A stretch of 64,000 bases of DNA from positions 1 through 64,000 of the forward strand of contig NZ_LMDC01000029.1 of assembly GCF_001425705.1 (NCBI RefSeq), given 5' to 3'. This stretch comes from Pelomonas sp. Root1217. GTDB lineage: Bacteria > Pseudomonadota > Gammaproteobacteria > Burkholderiales > Burkholderiaceae_C. This document shows, piece after piece, positions 52,425 to 60,817 of the stretch (its first letter is position 1; each line of letters begins with the position of its first letter). The notes under the pieces were generated by a model, which saw only the letters and a program-made list of their open reading frames with translations, was not told the DNA's origin and made no database searches. The translations under genes were made by a program, and so were the position numbers.

Positions 52425-55358
52425 TCAGAACGTGTAGTTCACGCCCAGCTTGAACTGCCGCATCGAGCCGCGCACGCCAGTCTTGGTGTCGAAGTGGCCG
52501 TTGTCGCCGCCGAGTGCGTTCTGCGGGGGCGTGCTGGGGCCGCCGACCCAGTCGTCGTAATAGCCCCAATTGGCGGTGTTGAACAGGTTCAGCACGTCGG
52601 CACGGACCTGCAATTCACCGCCGTACACCTTGAAGTTCTTCGACAGGGCCATGTCGAGCTGCTTGAAGGTGTCGGAGCCGCGCGCGACGGCCCTGCAGCC
52701 GGTGGGACCGTCAAAGCCGGTGTGGCAGTCCACCACGCGTCGCGGCTGGCCATCGCCGACGGTCAGCTTGCCGGACAGCTGCATGCCCCAGGGCAGGCGG
52801 TCCATCAGCCCGCCGACGACGAGGCGGTTCTTCTCCGCATCCTTGGCCGGGTGGAAGCCGTGCACGGCCTTGCCATAGGTCCAGTCGAAGATTTCATCCG
52901 ACCATTCGTTGTTGGTGGTCTGCGCGTTGGTGTGCGTGTAGGCCACGGTCATGCTCCAGCCGCTGGCCGGCGTGTAGGGCTTTTCCAACGAAAGGAAGAT
53001 GCTGGTGGCCTTGTTCTCGCCGACGAAGTCGCCCAGCACGATGGTGCCGGAGTTGCGCGGCGCGCCACCCCAGAACGGGTCGACGTTGTTGGCGTTGCCG
53101 AAGCCGCCGTTGGGGTCGCGGTTGCCGTTGAACCAGAAGAACTGGTTCTTGGCGTGGATGTTCGACACCGCAACGTCCATGTTCCAGGTGCCCAGCGCCT
53201 GGCGCACACCCAGGCTCATCTGGTCGGCAAACGGCATCTTGAAGTTGTTCTTAATCATCCAGATCTCGCCGTTGGGCGCGGCGTTCTTCTGCAGTTCGTC
53301 CAGCGCGTTGTTGGCCATGCGGCGGTCGTAGCTGCGGCCCCAGCCGCCGTAGACCACGGTGGCCTTGTCGCCAAGCACGTCAAACGACGCACCGACGCGC
53401 GGCGCCAGCGCGCTCTTGTAGGGCTTGCGCGAGCTGCCGGTGGAGATGTAGTCGGCGATGTTGATGCCGCCCTTGGCCAGCGTCTGCACATAGGTCTGGC
53501 CGGCCGGCGCGGTGATGCCGGCGACGGTGCGTCCGTCCAGCGCGTTCAGCGTGGCGATGCGGTCGGCCGGCGTCACGTAGCTGTTGTTCAGCATGTTGTC
53601 TTCGTAGTCCCAGCGCGCACCAATGTTCAGTTCGAGCTGCTTGCTGAGCTTCCAGTCGTCCTGCAGGTAGATGCCGTACTGGTTGTTCTTGAAGCTCGCC
53701 GAGGCGGTCGGGATGGGCAGGCGGATGTTGCACTGGTCGCTGGACAGGCCGCTGCTACTGACGTTGGTGCCCGTGCAGGCGAGGCCGTTGAAGTAGGGCT
53801 GGCCGGTCGTCGTGTTCAGCACGGTGTCGATGGCCGCCACGCGGAAGGCGGTGCCGCTGAGGTCGTACTTCATTGCCTTGAACTGGACGCCGCCCTTGAT
53901 GACGTGGCCCGTGAGGCCCGTGTAGCTGAGGTCATCCTTCAGGTAGACACCACTCTGGCGCCGGTCCTGCGCGTTGGGCGAGCCGCCGGTGAAGAAGACG
54001 TCCTGGACGTTCTTGATCTCGTTGGTGGGCGAGTACTTGTAGCGTACCAGCGGGTCGGTGGAGTCCGACTGCGGGTTCCATTTCGAGCTTTCCCAGCCCA
54101 CGCGCGCCTCGTTGAGCCAGCTATCGCCGGAGTACTCGTGGGCGAGGTCGACGCGGTACTCGTTGTTGTTGTTGTTGATGGCCGTGCTGGGTGCGAAGCG
54201 GTCACCGTCGACCGAGTAGCTGGTCTCCTTGCGCAGCGTCATCGACAGGTCAAGGCGCTGGCGGTCGTCGATCTCGGCCGAGAGCTTGCTGAACAGCAGA
54301 TGCTCCTTGAACTGGCCCTTGAACGAGCCCTGCTGCGCGGCGATGGACGGCACGATGCCGGGATTGGTCGGGTACTTGTCCAGGTTGGACGCGGTCAGCT
54401 GGCGCGGCTTGTCGATGGACTTGCCGTCGTAGGCGACGAAGTAGTGCAGTGCGTCGGGCTTGATCGCACCGCCGATGCTGAAGCCGCCTTCGATCTGCTT
54501 GTACGAGGGGGGATCGATGTGATTGGCCTTGTCCTGCTCCTGGATCGGGCTCAAGGCCGTCCAGTTGCTACCGGTACGGTTGAAGTAGACGCTGCCATGG
54601 GTCTCGTTGCCGCCGGACTTGGTGACGGCGGCGATGGCGACGCTGGAGACCTGGTCGAACTCGGCCTTGTAGTTCTGCGTCAGCACGCGGTACTCGGCGA
54701 TGGCCGTCTGCGGGAAGGGGTTGCCCTGGCTGGTGTCCTGGCCGGTCAGGCCGCCGCGCAGGATGTTGTTCTTGTGGCCGACGCCGTCGATGAAAACGTT
54801 TACAGCGTCAATGTTTTGGGAACCCCCGCGCAGCCGCGTGTTGCCGCTGGCATCGGTGTCGAAGCGCACACCGGGCGCGAAGTCGGCGGCGGACAGGAAG
54901 TTGCGGGTGGCCTGCGGGATGGCCTCGATCATCCGGTTGGATACCGTGGTGCCAACCTGCGAGTCGATGACGCCCTGGCGCTGCGCGCTGCCCTGGATGA
55001 CGACGGTGCCGAGCTTGGCGTCGGTGCTGCCGAGGTCCAGCGTCGCGTTCTGGCCGACCGACAGCGTCACCTCGCTGCCGCTGCTGGCACCGCCGACGCG
55101 GATCTCGTAGGTGCCCGGGTTCAGGCCCAGCAGCACGTAGCTGCCATCCGGCAGGGTCTTGGCGCGATAAATGCCGCCGGTGCTCTTGTTGACGGCGATG
55201 ACATCGGTGCCGGCGGGCGCGGTGGTGCCCGCAGCGCTGATGGTGCCGCGTACGGTGGCATTGGACGACTGTGCCGAGGCCGCGCCGGCCAGCGCGAAAC
55301 AGACGGCCGTGGCCAGCGCCTGGCGGCGCCAGGGCGTGCGTGTGGATGGCTTGCTCAT
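52425..55358 (-). CDS. TonB-dependent receptor with carboxypeptidase-regulatory-like domain
   Basis: A 977-residue outer-membrane receptor: signal peptide ending in GAASAQ, a carboxypeptidase-regulatory-like domain at about 30-110 (LPDGSYVLLGLNPGTYEIRV), a TonB-box-like GTVVIQGSA, the plug (residues about 120-270, with NVFIDGVGHKN), and a 22-strand barrel ending in aromatic KLGVNYTF. Such Oar-like receptors import large carbohydrates in proteobacteria, where no SusD partner is needed. ATG 55358 has AGGAGA upstream. 41 bases behind lacI and in the same operon. Confidence 0.88.
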   Translation of the reverse strand: MSKPSTRTPWRRQALATAVCFALAGAASAQSSNATVRGTISAAGTTAPAGTDVIAVNKSTGGIYRAKTLPDGSYVLLGLNPGTYEIRVGGASSGSEVTLSVGQNATLDLGSTDAKLGTVVIQGSAQRQGVIDSQVGTTVSNRMIEAIPQATRNFLSAADFAPGVRFDTDASGNTRLRGGSQNIDAVNVFIDGVGHKNNILRGGLTGQDTSQGNPFPQTAIAEYRVLTQNYKAEFDQVSSVAIAAVTKSGGNETHGSVYFNRTGSNWTALSPIQEQDKANHIDPPSYKQIEGGFSIGGAIKPDALHYFVAYDGKSIDKPRQLTASNLDKYPTNPGIVPSIAAQQGSFKGQFKEHLLFSKLSAEIDDRQRLDLSMTLRKETSYSVDGDRFAPSTAINNNNNEYRVDLAHEYSGDSWLNEARVGWESSKWNPQSDSTDPLVRYKYSPTNEIKNVQDVFFTGGSPNAQDRRQSGVYLKDDLSYTGLTGHVIKGGVQFKAMKYDLSGTAFRVAAIDTVLNTTTGQPYFNGLACTGTNVSSSGLSSDQCNIRLPIPTASASFKNNQYGIYLQDDWKLSKQLELNIGARWDYEDNMLNNSYVTPADRIATLNALDGRTVAGITAPAGQTYVQTLAKGGINIADYISTGSSRKPYKSALAPRVGASFDVLGDKATVVYGGWGRSYDRRMANNALDELQKNAAPNGEIWMIKNNFKMPFADQMSLGVRQALGTWNMDVAVSNIHAKNQFFWFNGNRDPNGGFGNANNVDPFWGGAPRNSGTIVLGDFVGENKATSIFLSLEKPYTPASGWSMTVAYTHTNAQTTNNEWSDEIFDWTYGKAVHGFHPAKDAEKNRLVVGGLMDRLPWGMQLSGKLTVGDGQPRRVVDCHTGFDGPTGCRAVARGSDTFKQLDMALSKNFKVYGGELQVRADVLNLFNTANWGYYDDWVGGPSTPPQNALGGDNGHFDTKTGVRGSMRQFKLGVNYTF
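54791..54804. promoter_or_regulatory. possible internal LacI-type operator in the TonB-receptor gene
   Basis: TGAAAACGTTTACA differs by one base from the 14-base core TGTAAACGTTTACA of the operator before the GH1 gene. It lies inside the receptor coding sequence and encodes the AVNVF part of the plug, so it could be an auxiliary operator or coincidence. About 3.0 kb from the main operator. Confidence 0.35.
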
Positions 55359-55399
55359 AGGTCCTTGTCTCCTGGTTGTGTACTGTGGTCTGGACGGGA

Positions 55400-56404
55400 T
55401 CAGGTCTGGGCGCTGCCGCACGACTGCCGCACGACGAGCTGCACCGGCATCACGGTGGCGCCGGCGTCAGTGGCGTTGCGCTCGAGGGTGTCGGCCAGCG
55501 CGTCGAGCGCCTGGCCGCCCAGCGCGGCAATGGGCACGTGCATGGTCGTCAGCGCCGGGCTGACGTAGCGGGCGATGGGGATGTCGTCGAAGCCGGCAAG
55601 CGCGATGTCTTCGGGCAGGCGCACACCGCCGGCCTGCAGCGCACCCAGTAGGCCGATGGCCATGATGTCGTTGGCGGCGAAGACGGCATCGGGCCGCTGG
55701 CCCGCAGGCAGGGCCAGCAACGCGGCCGCGGCGCGCTGGCCGCCCGCTTCGGAGAAGTCGCCCTCCAGCAGCCATGCCTCGGCACCCGTGGCCAAGCCGG
55801 CGCGGTAGCCGCGCTCGCGCTCGCGCGCCTCGAAGTTGGCCTGTGGGCCACCGAGAAAGGCGATGCGTCGCCGGCCGCTGCGCACCAGGTGCTCGGTCAT
55901 CGCGCGCGCACCACCGAAGTTGTCGACAGCGAAGACCCGCTGGCGCGCGCCGCGCACGCCGGAGTTCAGCAGCACGGCCGGCAGGGCCGGTGGCAGGTTC
56001 TGCGACAGGAAATCGTCGTCGGCGTGCGGCGACATGACGATGAGGCCGTCGACGCGGCCGTTCATCGCGCGCAGCGCGGCCGCGGCCTCGTTGGCATCGT
56101 CGTGGGAGCTCGACAGCAGCAGGTGCAGGCCGCGTGCCCGGGCGGCCTGGTCGATGCCGCGGATCAGCTCGGAGAAGAACTCGCCGTGCAGGTCGGGCAG
56201 CAGGGCGCCGATGGTGTCGGTGCGTCGCGTGATGAGGCTGCGTGCAGCGCCCGACGGCGAATAGCGCAGTTCGCGGGCGACCTCGACGATGCGCTGGCGC
56301 GTGTGCGGCAACACGTTCTCGGCGCCGTTGAGCGCGCGCGAGACAGTGGCGACCGACACGCCGGCGACACGGGCGACATCCTTGATCGTGGCGGGGGTGA
56401 CCAT
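55400..56404 (-). CDS. LacI family transcriptional regulator
   Basis: A 334-residue repressor. The N-terminal helix-turn-helix is TIKDVARVAGVSVATVSRAL (residues 5-24), followed by the hinge helix and a periplasmic-binding-protein-like effector domain (IGALLPDLHGEFFSELIRGI, VDGLIVMSPHADD, and ALAGFDDIPIARYVSPALT). Start at ATG 56404, with the HTH directly behind it as in the family. Second gene of the operon, seven bases behind the GH1 gene, thus probably autoregulated. The likely site is the palindrome at 57798-57815. Confidence 0.9.
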   Translation of the reverse strand: MVTPATIKDVARVAGVSVATVSRALNGAENVLPHTRQRIVEVARELRYSPSGAARSLITRRTDTIGALLPDLHGEFFSELIRGIDQAARARGLHLLLSSSHDDANEAAAALRAMNGRVDGLIVMSPHADDDFLSQNLPPALPAVLLNSGVRGARQRVFAVDNFGGARAMTEHLVRSGRRRIAFLGGPQANFEARERERGYRAGLATGAEAWLLEGDFSEAGGQRAAAALLALPAGQRPDAVFAANDIMAIGLLGALQAGGVRLPEDIALAGFDDIPIARYVSPALTTMHVPIAALGGQALDALADTLERNATDAGATVMPVQLVVRQSCGSAQT

Positions 56405-56411
56405 CTTGTTG

Positions 56412-57755
56412 TCAGAGGTTGGCGCCATGCGCGGCGATGACCTCAGCATAGAAGCGTGCGCTGGCCTTGGGGGTGCGCCGCTGTGTCTGAAAGTCCACAT
56501 GCACAAGACCGAAGCGCTTGGCAAAGCCGAGCGCCCATTCGAGGTTGTCGAACAGCGACCAAGCGCAGTAGCCGCGCACGTCGGCTCCCCTTTGAATAGC
56601 GTCCTGCACGGCGGCGATATGGGTGCGCAGATAGTGCACGCGCAGCGGATCGTCGACACGCCCATTGATGGCCGTTGGCGGGTCGTAAAACGCGGCGCCG
56701 TTCTCGGTCACGTACAGCGGCAGGCCGCCGTAGCGCTCGTGCATCCACACCAGGGTGTCGGCCAGGCTTTGTGGGTGCAGCTCCCAGCCGGTCTCGGTGT
56801 AGATGCCCCCGGGCTGGCGCTGCGGCACAGCGGGCACCGGCCAGGCCTTGGGATCAAAGCGCACGACGGCGCGGGTGTAGTAGTTCAGGCCGAGGAAGTC
56901 GACGGGGACTTTGAGCGCCTCGACCTCGGCGGCCGGCCAGTCGGGCCAGGCTTCACCAAAGACCTCGCGCAACTCGTGCGGGTAGCGGCCGAGCAGGGCC
57001 GGGTCGAGGTACTGCCGGTTCATGTAGGCGTCGGCCAGCCCCGCCGCGTGGCGGTCGTATTCGCTGGCGTCGGCCGGCAGATGCTTGGGCTCGATGTTGA
57101 CGACCAGGCCGATCCTGTTCTTTCCGATCGCACGATAGGCCTGCACACCCTTGGCATGCGCCTGCATCAACCGGTGCGCCACGATGGCCGCCTCGAAGGC
57201 GCTCTTGTGGCCGGGCGCCAGCGCACCATGCATGAAGCCGCCGTCGGCGACGACCCAGGGTTCGTTCAGCGTGACCCACATCGGCACGCGGTCGTCCAGC
57301 GCCTTGAAGCACACTTGCGCGTAGTCGGCGAACCAGTCGGGCATGTCGGGGTTGAGCCAGCCGCCACGGTCGTCCAGCGCCGAGGGCAGGTCCCAGTGGT
57401 GCAGCGTCACCATCGGCTGGATGCCAGCGGCCAGCAGTTCGTCGACAAGGCGCTCGTAGAAGCCCAGGCCGGCCGCATTCACCGCACCACGGCCCGACGG
57501 CAGCACACGGTTCCAGGCGATGCTGAAGCGATAGGTGGCAAGGCCGAGCTCGCGCATCAGCGCGACGTCGTCCTTCATGCGGCGGTAGTGGTCGCAGGCG
57601 ATGTCGCCGGTATCGCCGCCGAGCACGCGGCCCGGCGTGCGCACGAAGCGATGCCAGTTGCTGACGCCGGCGCCATCGGCCAGCGGCGAGCCTTCGATCT
57701 GATAGGCGGAAGTCGCGCAGCCCCAAAGGAAGCCGGGCGGGAACGGTTGTCTCAT
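56412..57755 (-). CDS. GH1 family beta-glucosidase
   Basis: A 447-residue cytoplasmic beta-glucosidase with a retaining mechanism. The acid/base is E165 in VTLNEPWVV, the nucleophile E351 in YVTENGAAF, and the N-terminus FPPGFLWGCATSAYQIEGSP is typical of the family. It would hydrolyse short beta-glucosides to glucose. ATG 57755 is chosen: an in-frame ATG at 57800 would lie within the operator. First gene of the glucan operon. Confidence 0.93.
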   Translation of the reverse strand: MRQPFPPGFLWGCATSAYQIEGSPLADGAGVSNWHRFVRTPGRVLGGDTGDIACDHYRRMKDDVALMRELGLATYRFSIAWNRVLPSGRGAVNAAGLGFYERLVDELLAAGIQPMVTLHHWDLPSALDDRGGWLNPDMPDWFADYAQVCFKALDDRVPMWVTLNEPWVVADGGFMHGALAPGHKSAFEAAIVAHRLMQAHAKGVQAYRAIGKNRIGLVVNIEPKHLPADASEYDRHAAGLADAYMNRQYLDPALLGRYPHELREVFGEAWPDWPAAEVEALKVPVDFLGLNYYTRAVVRFDPKAWPVPAVPQRQPGGIYTETGWELHPQSLADTLVWMHERYGGLPLYVTENGAAFYDPPTAINGRVDDPLRVHYLRTHIAAVQDAIQRGADVRGYCAWSLFDNLEWALGFAKRFGLVHVDFQTQRRTPKASARFYAEVIAAHGANL

Positions 57756-57797
57756 CCGTATGCCAACTCCGCTTGCGCGGGCCGGTCGTTGTGTCGT

Positions 57798-57815
57798 CAT
57801 GTAAACGTTTACATG
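57798..57815. promoter_or_regulatory. perfect 18-bp LacI-family operator
   Basis: CATGTAAACGTTTACATG is identical to its reverse complement and has the central CG of LacI/PurR-type operators. It lies 43 bases upstream of the GH1 start and directly behind the -10 box of the predicted promoter, where bound repressor would block transcription initiation. The AT-rich core stands out in this high-GC region. Confidence 0.85.
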
Positions 57816-57816
57816 C

Positions 57817-57845
57817 ATTCTTTCCGTGATTACTTGACGAGTCAA
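57817..57845 (-). promoter_or_regulatory. predicted sigma70 promoter of the glucan operon
   Basis: On the minus strand: -35 TTGACT (57840-57845), a 17-base spacer, and -10 AAGAAT (57817-57822). Transcription would begin at about 57810, inside the operator at 57798-57815. The spacing is optimal, the -35 matches at five of six positions. Confidence 0.65.
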
Positions 57846-57923
57846 CAGCGTGTTTACCCCGGCGCGTCGCGCCCGCACCTCAGACTCCGCCGCTTCGCCC
57901 GCCACCAGAAGCAGAGGCAAGGG

Positions 57924-59546
57924 ATGGAACAAGCACAGATCGACGCCACGCTGGCCGAAGCCAGGGCCCATGCCGATGCCGGCAACGCCGAGGCCGCGCT
58001 GAAAGCCGCGGGCCGCGCCCACCACGCCGCGCTTGAACGGGGTAGCGTGGCCGCCCAAGCCGAAGCCAGGCACTGCATTGCCAGCATCGAGTTGCGCCTG
58101 CTGGGCAATTTCGCTGCAGCGCTGGAGTCGGCGCGGCAGGCGGCATTCCAGTTCCAGCAGGCCGAGATGCCCGAGGGCGAGTGCCGCGCGCTCGCCACCC
58201 AGGCCATGGCTGCTGCACGCCTGGGCTACTACGAAACCTCGGTCGACTGCGCCCTGCTGGCGGTCAAGCTGTGTGCCGGCACGTCGAGCGACGGAGCCAG
58301 CGTCGAGCAGGTCGTGGCCCACCACGCGCTGGGTGTCGCCATGTTCATCGGCCGCTCCTACGCCGAGGCCAGCGAGGCTTCACAGCGCGCCATCGAGCTG
58401 GCCTACCAGTGCGATCCCCCGGTGGACACCTATGTGCTGCATGCCGACCTGGGGTCCACCGAGGTCATGCGCACGCTCAGCGCGCGCAGCGCCATCACCG
58501 CGGGCACGACCAGCCTGGAACTGCTGCGCGAACACCTGCGCCGTTGCGACGAACTGCTGCGCGATGCAGCCCCGCTGGCCAGTATCGGCATCGGCAGCCG
58601 CAGCAGCAGCGCCCTCACCCACGCCTTCAACAAGGCCATGCTGTTGATCTGGCAGGCTGACCTTGCGGGTGCCGCGGCGCAGGTGTGCCGGCTGCGCGAG
58701 GCGGTGGAATCTTCCCGCCGGCCATGGCTGCAAGCCCTCGTGCTGTGGGCCGGGTCGGAGCTGGCCCTGGCCGAAGGCGACCTGCCGTTGGCCCGCAATC
58801 ACGCCAAGGAGATGATTCGCATCGCCCTGGCGCAGAACCATGAAGGGCTGGTCAGCATTGGCCTGGGCCAGCTGGCTTATCTGGCGTCCACCGCGGGCGA
58901 CCACGCCGCGGCCGCGCAGGCCCTGCGCGAGCTGGCCGAGCGCGAGCAGTTGGCCCGGTCTGCCAGCCTGCGCGGCCGCGTCGCCGACGTGGAGCGGCAA
59001 CTGGAACTGCGCAGCCGGACCCGGCAATTGCACGCCTCCGAGGCCGGGCGCGCGCACTTCCAGCAACTGGCGCTCGAGGATGGCCTGACCGGCCTGCCGA
59101 ACCGGCGCCATTTCGAACTTCAGCTCCAAGGCCTGCTGGAAGAGGTGCGCACCCAGGGCAGCACGGCCTGCCTCGTCATGATCGATGTCGACAAGTTCAA
59201 GCAGATCAACGACGGCCATTCGCACAACGCGGGCGACGCGGTGCTGCAGGCCATCGCGGCGCAGATCCGAAGATGCGTGCGCGACAAGGACTTTCCCGCG
59301 CGGCTGGCCGGCGACGAGTTCGTCATCATCCTGCGCGATACCGGCGCGCAGGCAGCCCAAGCGTTGACCGAGCGGATCGCCGACGCGGTGTCCCGCCATG
59401 CCTGGAGCGGCATCGCTGCCGGCCTGTCGGTTTCAGTGAGCCTGGGGCTCGCCGAAGTCCTGCCGACCGACACCTTGCGTACCGTGCTCAGCCGCAGCGA
59501 TCAAGGCATGTACGCGAACAAGCGCGACAAGGCCCGCGCCGGCTAG
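57924..59546 (+). CDS. TPR-repeat diguanylate cyclase (GGDEF domain)
   Basis: A 540-residue protein without membrane helices. Residues 1 to about 360 are helical repeats of TPR type (AEARAHADAGNAEAALKAAG and similar). The GGDEF domain follows a coiled-coil (VERQLELRSRTRQLHASEAG): DGLTGLPNRRHFEL, then MIDVDKFKQINDGHSHNAGD, and an AGDEF active site at residues 462-466. The inhibitory I-site RDKD (453-456) is at the correct distance. It would make cyclic di-GMP in response to a protein-borne signal. It is divergent from the glucan operon, 168 bases away; the open frame upstream of ATG 57924 is antisense to GH1. Confidence 0.88.
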   Translation: MEQAQIDATLAEARAHADAGNAEAALKAAGRAHHAALERGSVAAQAEARHCIASIELRLLGNFAAALESARQAAFQFQQAEMPEGECRALATQAMAAARLGYYETSVDCALLAVKLCAGTSSDGASVEQVVAHHALGVAMFIGRSYAEASEASQRAIELAYQCDPPVDTYVLHADLGSTEVMRTLSARSAITAGTTSLELLREHLRRCDELLRDAAPLASIGIGSRSSSALTHAFNKAMLLIWQADLAGAAAQVCRLREAVESSRRPWLQALVLWAGSELALAEGDLPLARNHAKEMIRIALAQNHEGLVSIGLGQLAYLASTAGDHAAAAQALRELAEREQLARSASLRGRVADVERQLELRSRTRQLHASEAGRAHFQQLALEDGLTGLPNRRHFELQLQGLLEEVRTQGSTACLVMIDVDKFKQINDGHSHNAGDAVLQAIAAQIRRCVRDKDFPARLAGDEFVIILRDTGAQAAQALTERIADAVSRHAWSGIAAGLSVSVSLGLAEVLPTDTLRTVLSRSDQGMYANKRDKARAG

Positions 59547-59623
59547 CGGCCAAGCGTGCACGCCCGCGCACAAGGCTGAGCGCGGCCCGGCCGGCGTTCG
59601 AAACAACACCTGCTTGCGGGCTT

Positions 59624-59760
59624 GCGGGCCGAGCGCCGGGCCGCTCCCAAGCAGGCCCGCCTTTGGCGATGTGCTTGCCGGTCAATCCGCCAAGCATCGC
59701 CGCCCCCCAGGGGGACCGGCTGGACTCGCCTGCGTCAGCATGGCGAGACCAGACGAGGGG
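59624..59760 (+). repeat. dispersed intergenic repeat, copy B (hairpin-bearing)
   Basis: 137 bases, the same length as copy A at 8651-8787 and similar throughout: GCGGGCCGAGCGCCGGGCCG, a central hairpin (GCGATGTGCTTG against CAAGCATCGC, with changes in the inner stem), GGGGGACCGGCTGGACTCGC and GACGAGGGG. It lies between two convergent genes and ends seven bases before the stop of the binding-protein gene. Confidence 0.8.
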
Positions 59761-59767
59761 CTCCATT

Positions 59768-60736
59768 TCAGTCGGCGTAGATCCCTGCCGCCTTGATGAC
59801 TGGGGTGAGCTTGTTGATCTCGGCCTCGACGAACTTCTTGTGCTCTGCCGGCGCTAGGCGCGCGTCGCTGATGATGACCGCACCCAGCGCCTCCTGGCGC
59901 TTGTGGAAGTCGGCGTCCTTCAGGGCTGCGCGCAGCGCCGTGTTGACCTTGTCGATGACGGCCTTGGGCGTGCCCTTGGGTGCATACATGCCGTGCCAGA
60001 CGGCCAGGTTGAAGCCCTTCAGCCCTGACTCATCGGCCGTCGGCAGCTTGGCCAGCGGGCCGCTGGGCAGGCGCTTGGACGACATCACGGCATAAGCCTT
60101 GACCTTGCCGGCCTCGATCTGGCCGGTGGTGTTGGTGGTCTGGTCGCACATGATGTCGACCTGGCCGCCGAGCAGGTCGTTCATGGCCGGCGCGGTGCCC
60201 TTGTAGGGCACGGTCGTCATGTCGATCTTGATGGCCGACTGATACAGCAGGCCGCACAGATGCGAGGCCGAGCCGACACCGGCATGGGCGAGGTTGATGT
60301 TGCCCTTGTTGGACTCCAGCCACTTGGCCAGTTCGGCATAGTTCGAAGCTGGCAGGCTGGGGCGGCCGATGAGCGTCATCGGCACCTCGTTGACCAGGCC
60401 CAGGTATTCGAAGTCTTCCAGCGTCTTGTAGGGCAGCGTGCGGTACAGGGCCGTCGCGCTGGCGATGCCGATGTGGTGCAGCAGCAGCGTGTAGCCGTCC
60501 GGCGCGGCCTTGGCGACCTTGTTGGCGCCCAGCGTGCCGCCGACGCCGCCGACGTTTTCGACAATGACGGTGGCCCCCAGGGGCTTGCGCAGCGCCTCGG
60601 CCAGGTCGCGGGCGACCTTGTCGGTCGGGCCGCCGGCCGCGAACGGCACTATCAAGGTGACGGGCTTGTCGGGGTAATCGGCAGCGGCGGTGCCGGCGGC
60701 CAGCAAGGCTGCCAGTGCAATCAGGGTCAAGCGCAT
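59768..60736 (-). CDS. Bug/TctC family tripartite-tricarboxylate-type substrate-binding protein
   Basis: A 322-residue periplasmic binding protein: signal peptide MRLTLIALAALLAAGTAAA, then YPDKPVTLIVPFAAGGPTDK, the diagnostic Bug start, and VENVGGVGGTLGANKVAKA for binding of a carboxylate ligand. The family is massively expanded in Burkholderiales. No TctA/TctB membrane partner is present here, as usual for orphan Bug proteins. Ligand unknown. Confidence 0.92.
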   Translation of the reverse strand: MRLTLIALAALLAAGTAAADYPDKPVTLIVPFAAGGPTDKVARDLAEALRKPLGATVIVENVGGVGGTLGANKVAKAAPDGYTLLLHHIGIASATALYRTLPYKTLEDFEYLGLVNEVPMTLIGRPSLPASNYAELAKWLESNKGNINLAHAGVGSASHLCGLLYQSAIKIDMTTVPYKGTAPAMNDLLGGQVDIMCDQTTNTTGQIEAGKVKAYAVMSSKRLPSGPLAKLPTADESGLKGFNLAVWHGMYAPKGTPKAVIDKVNTALRAALKDADFHKRQEALGAVIISDARLAPAEHKKFVEAEINKLTPVIKAAGIYAD

Positions 60737-60817
60737 GGACTGTCTCCGTGGAGTTGTGCAGCCATCTTAGGGACAGCGCCACGCTGGGGCATAGCGGGCA
60801 GCCCCTAACTCACCGCG

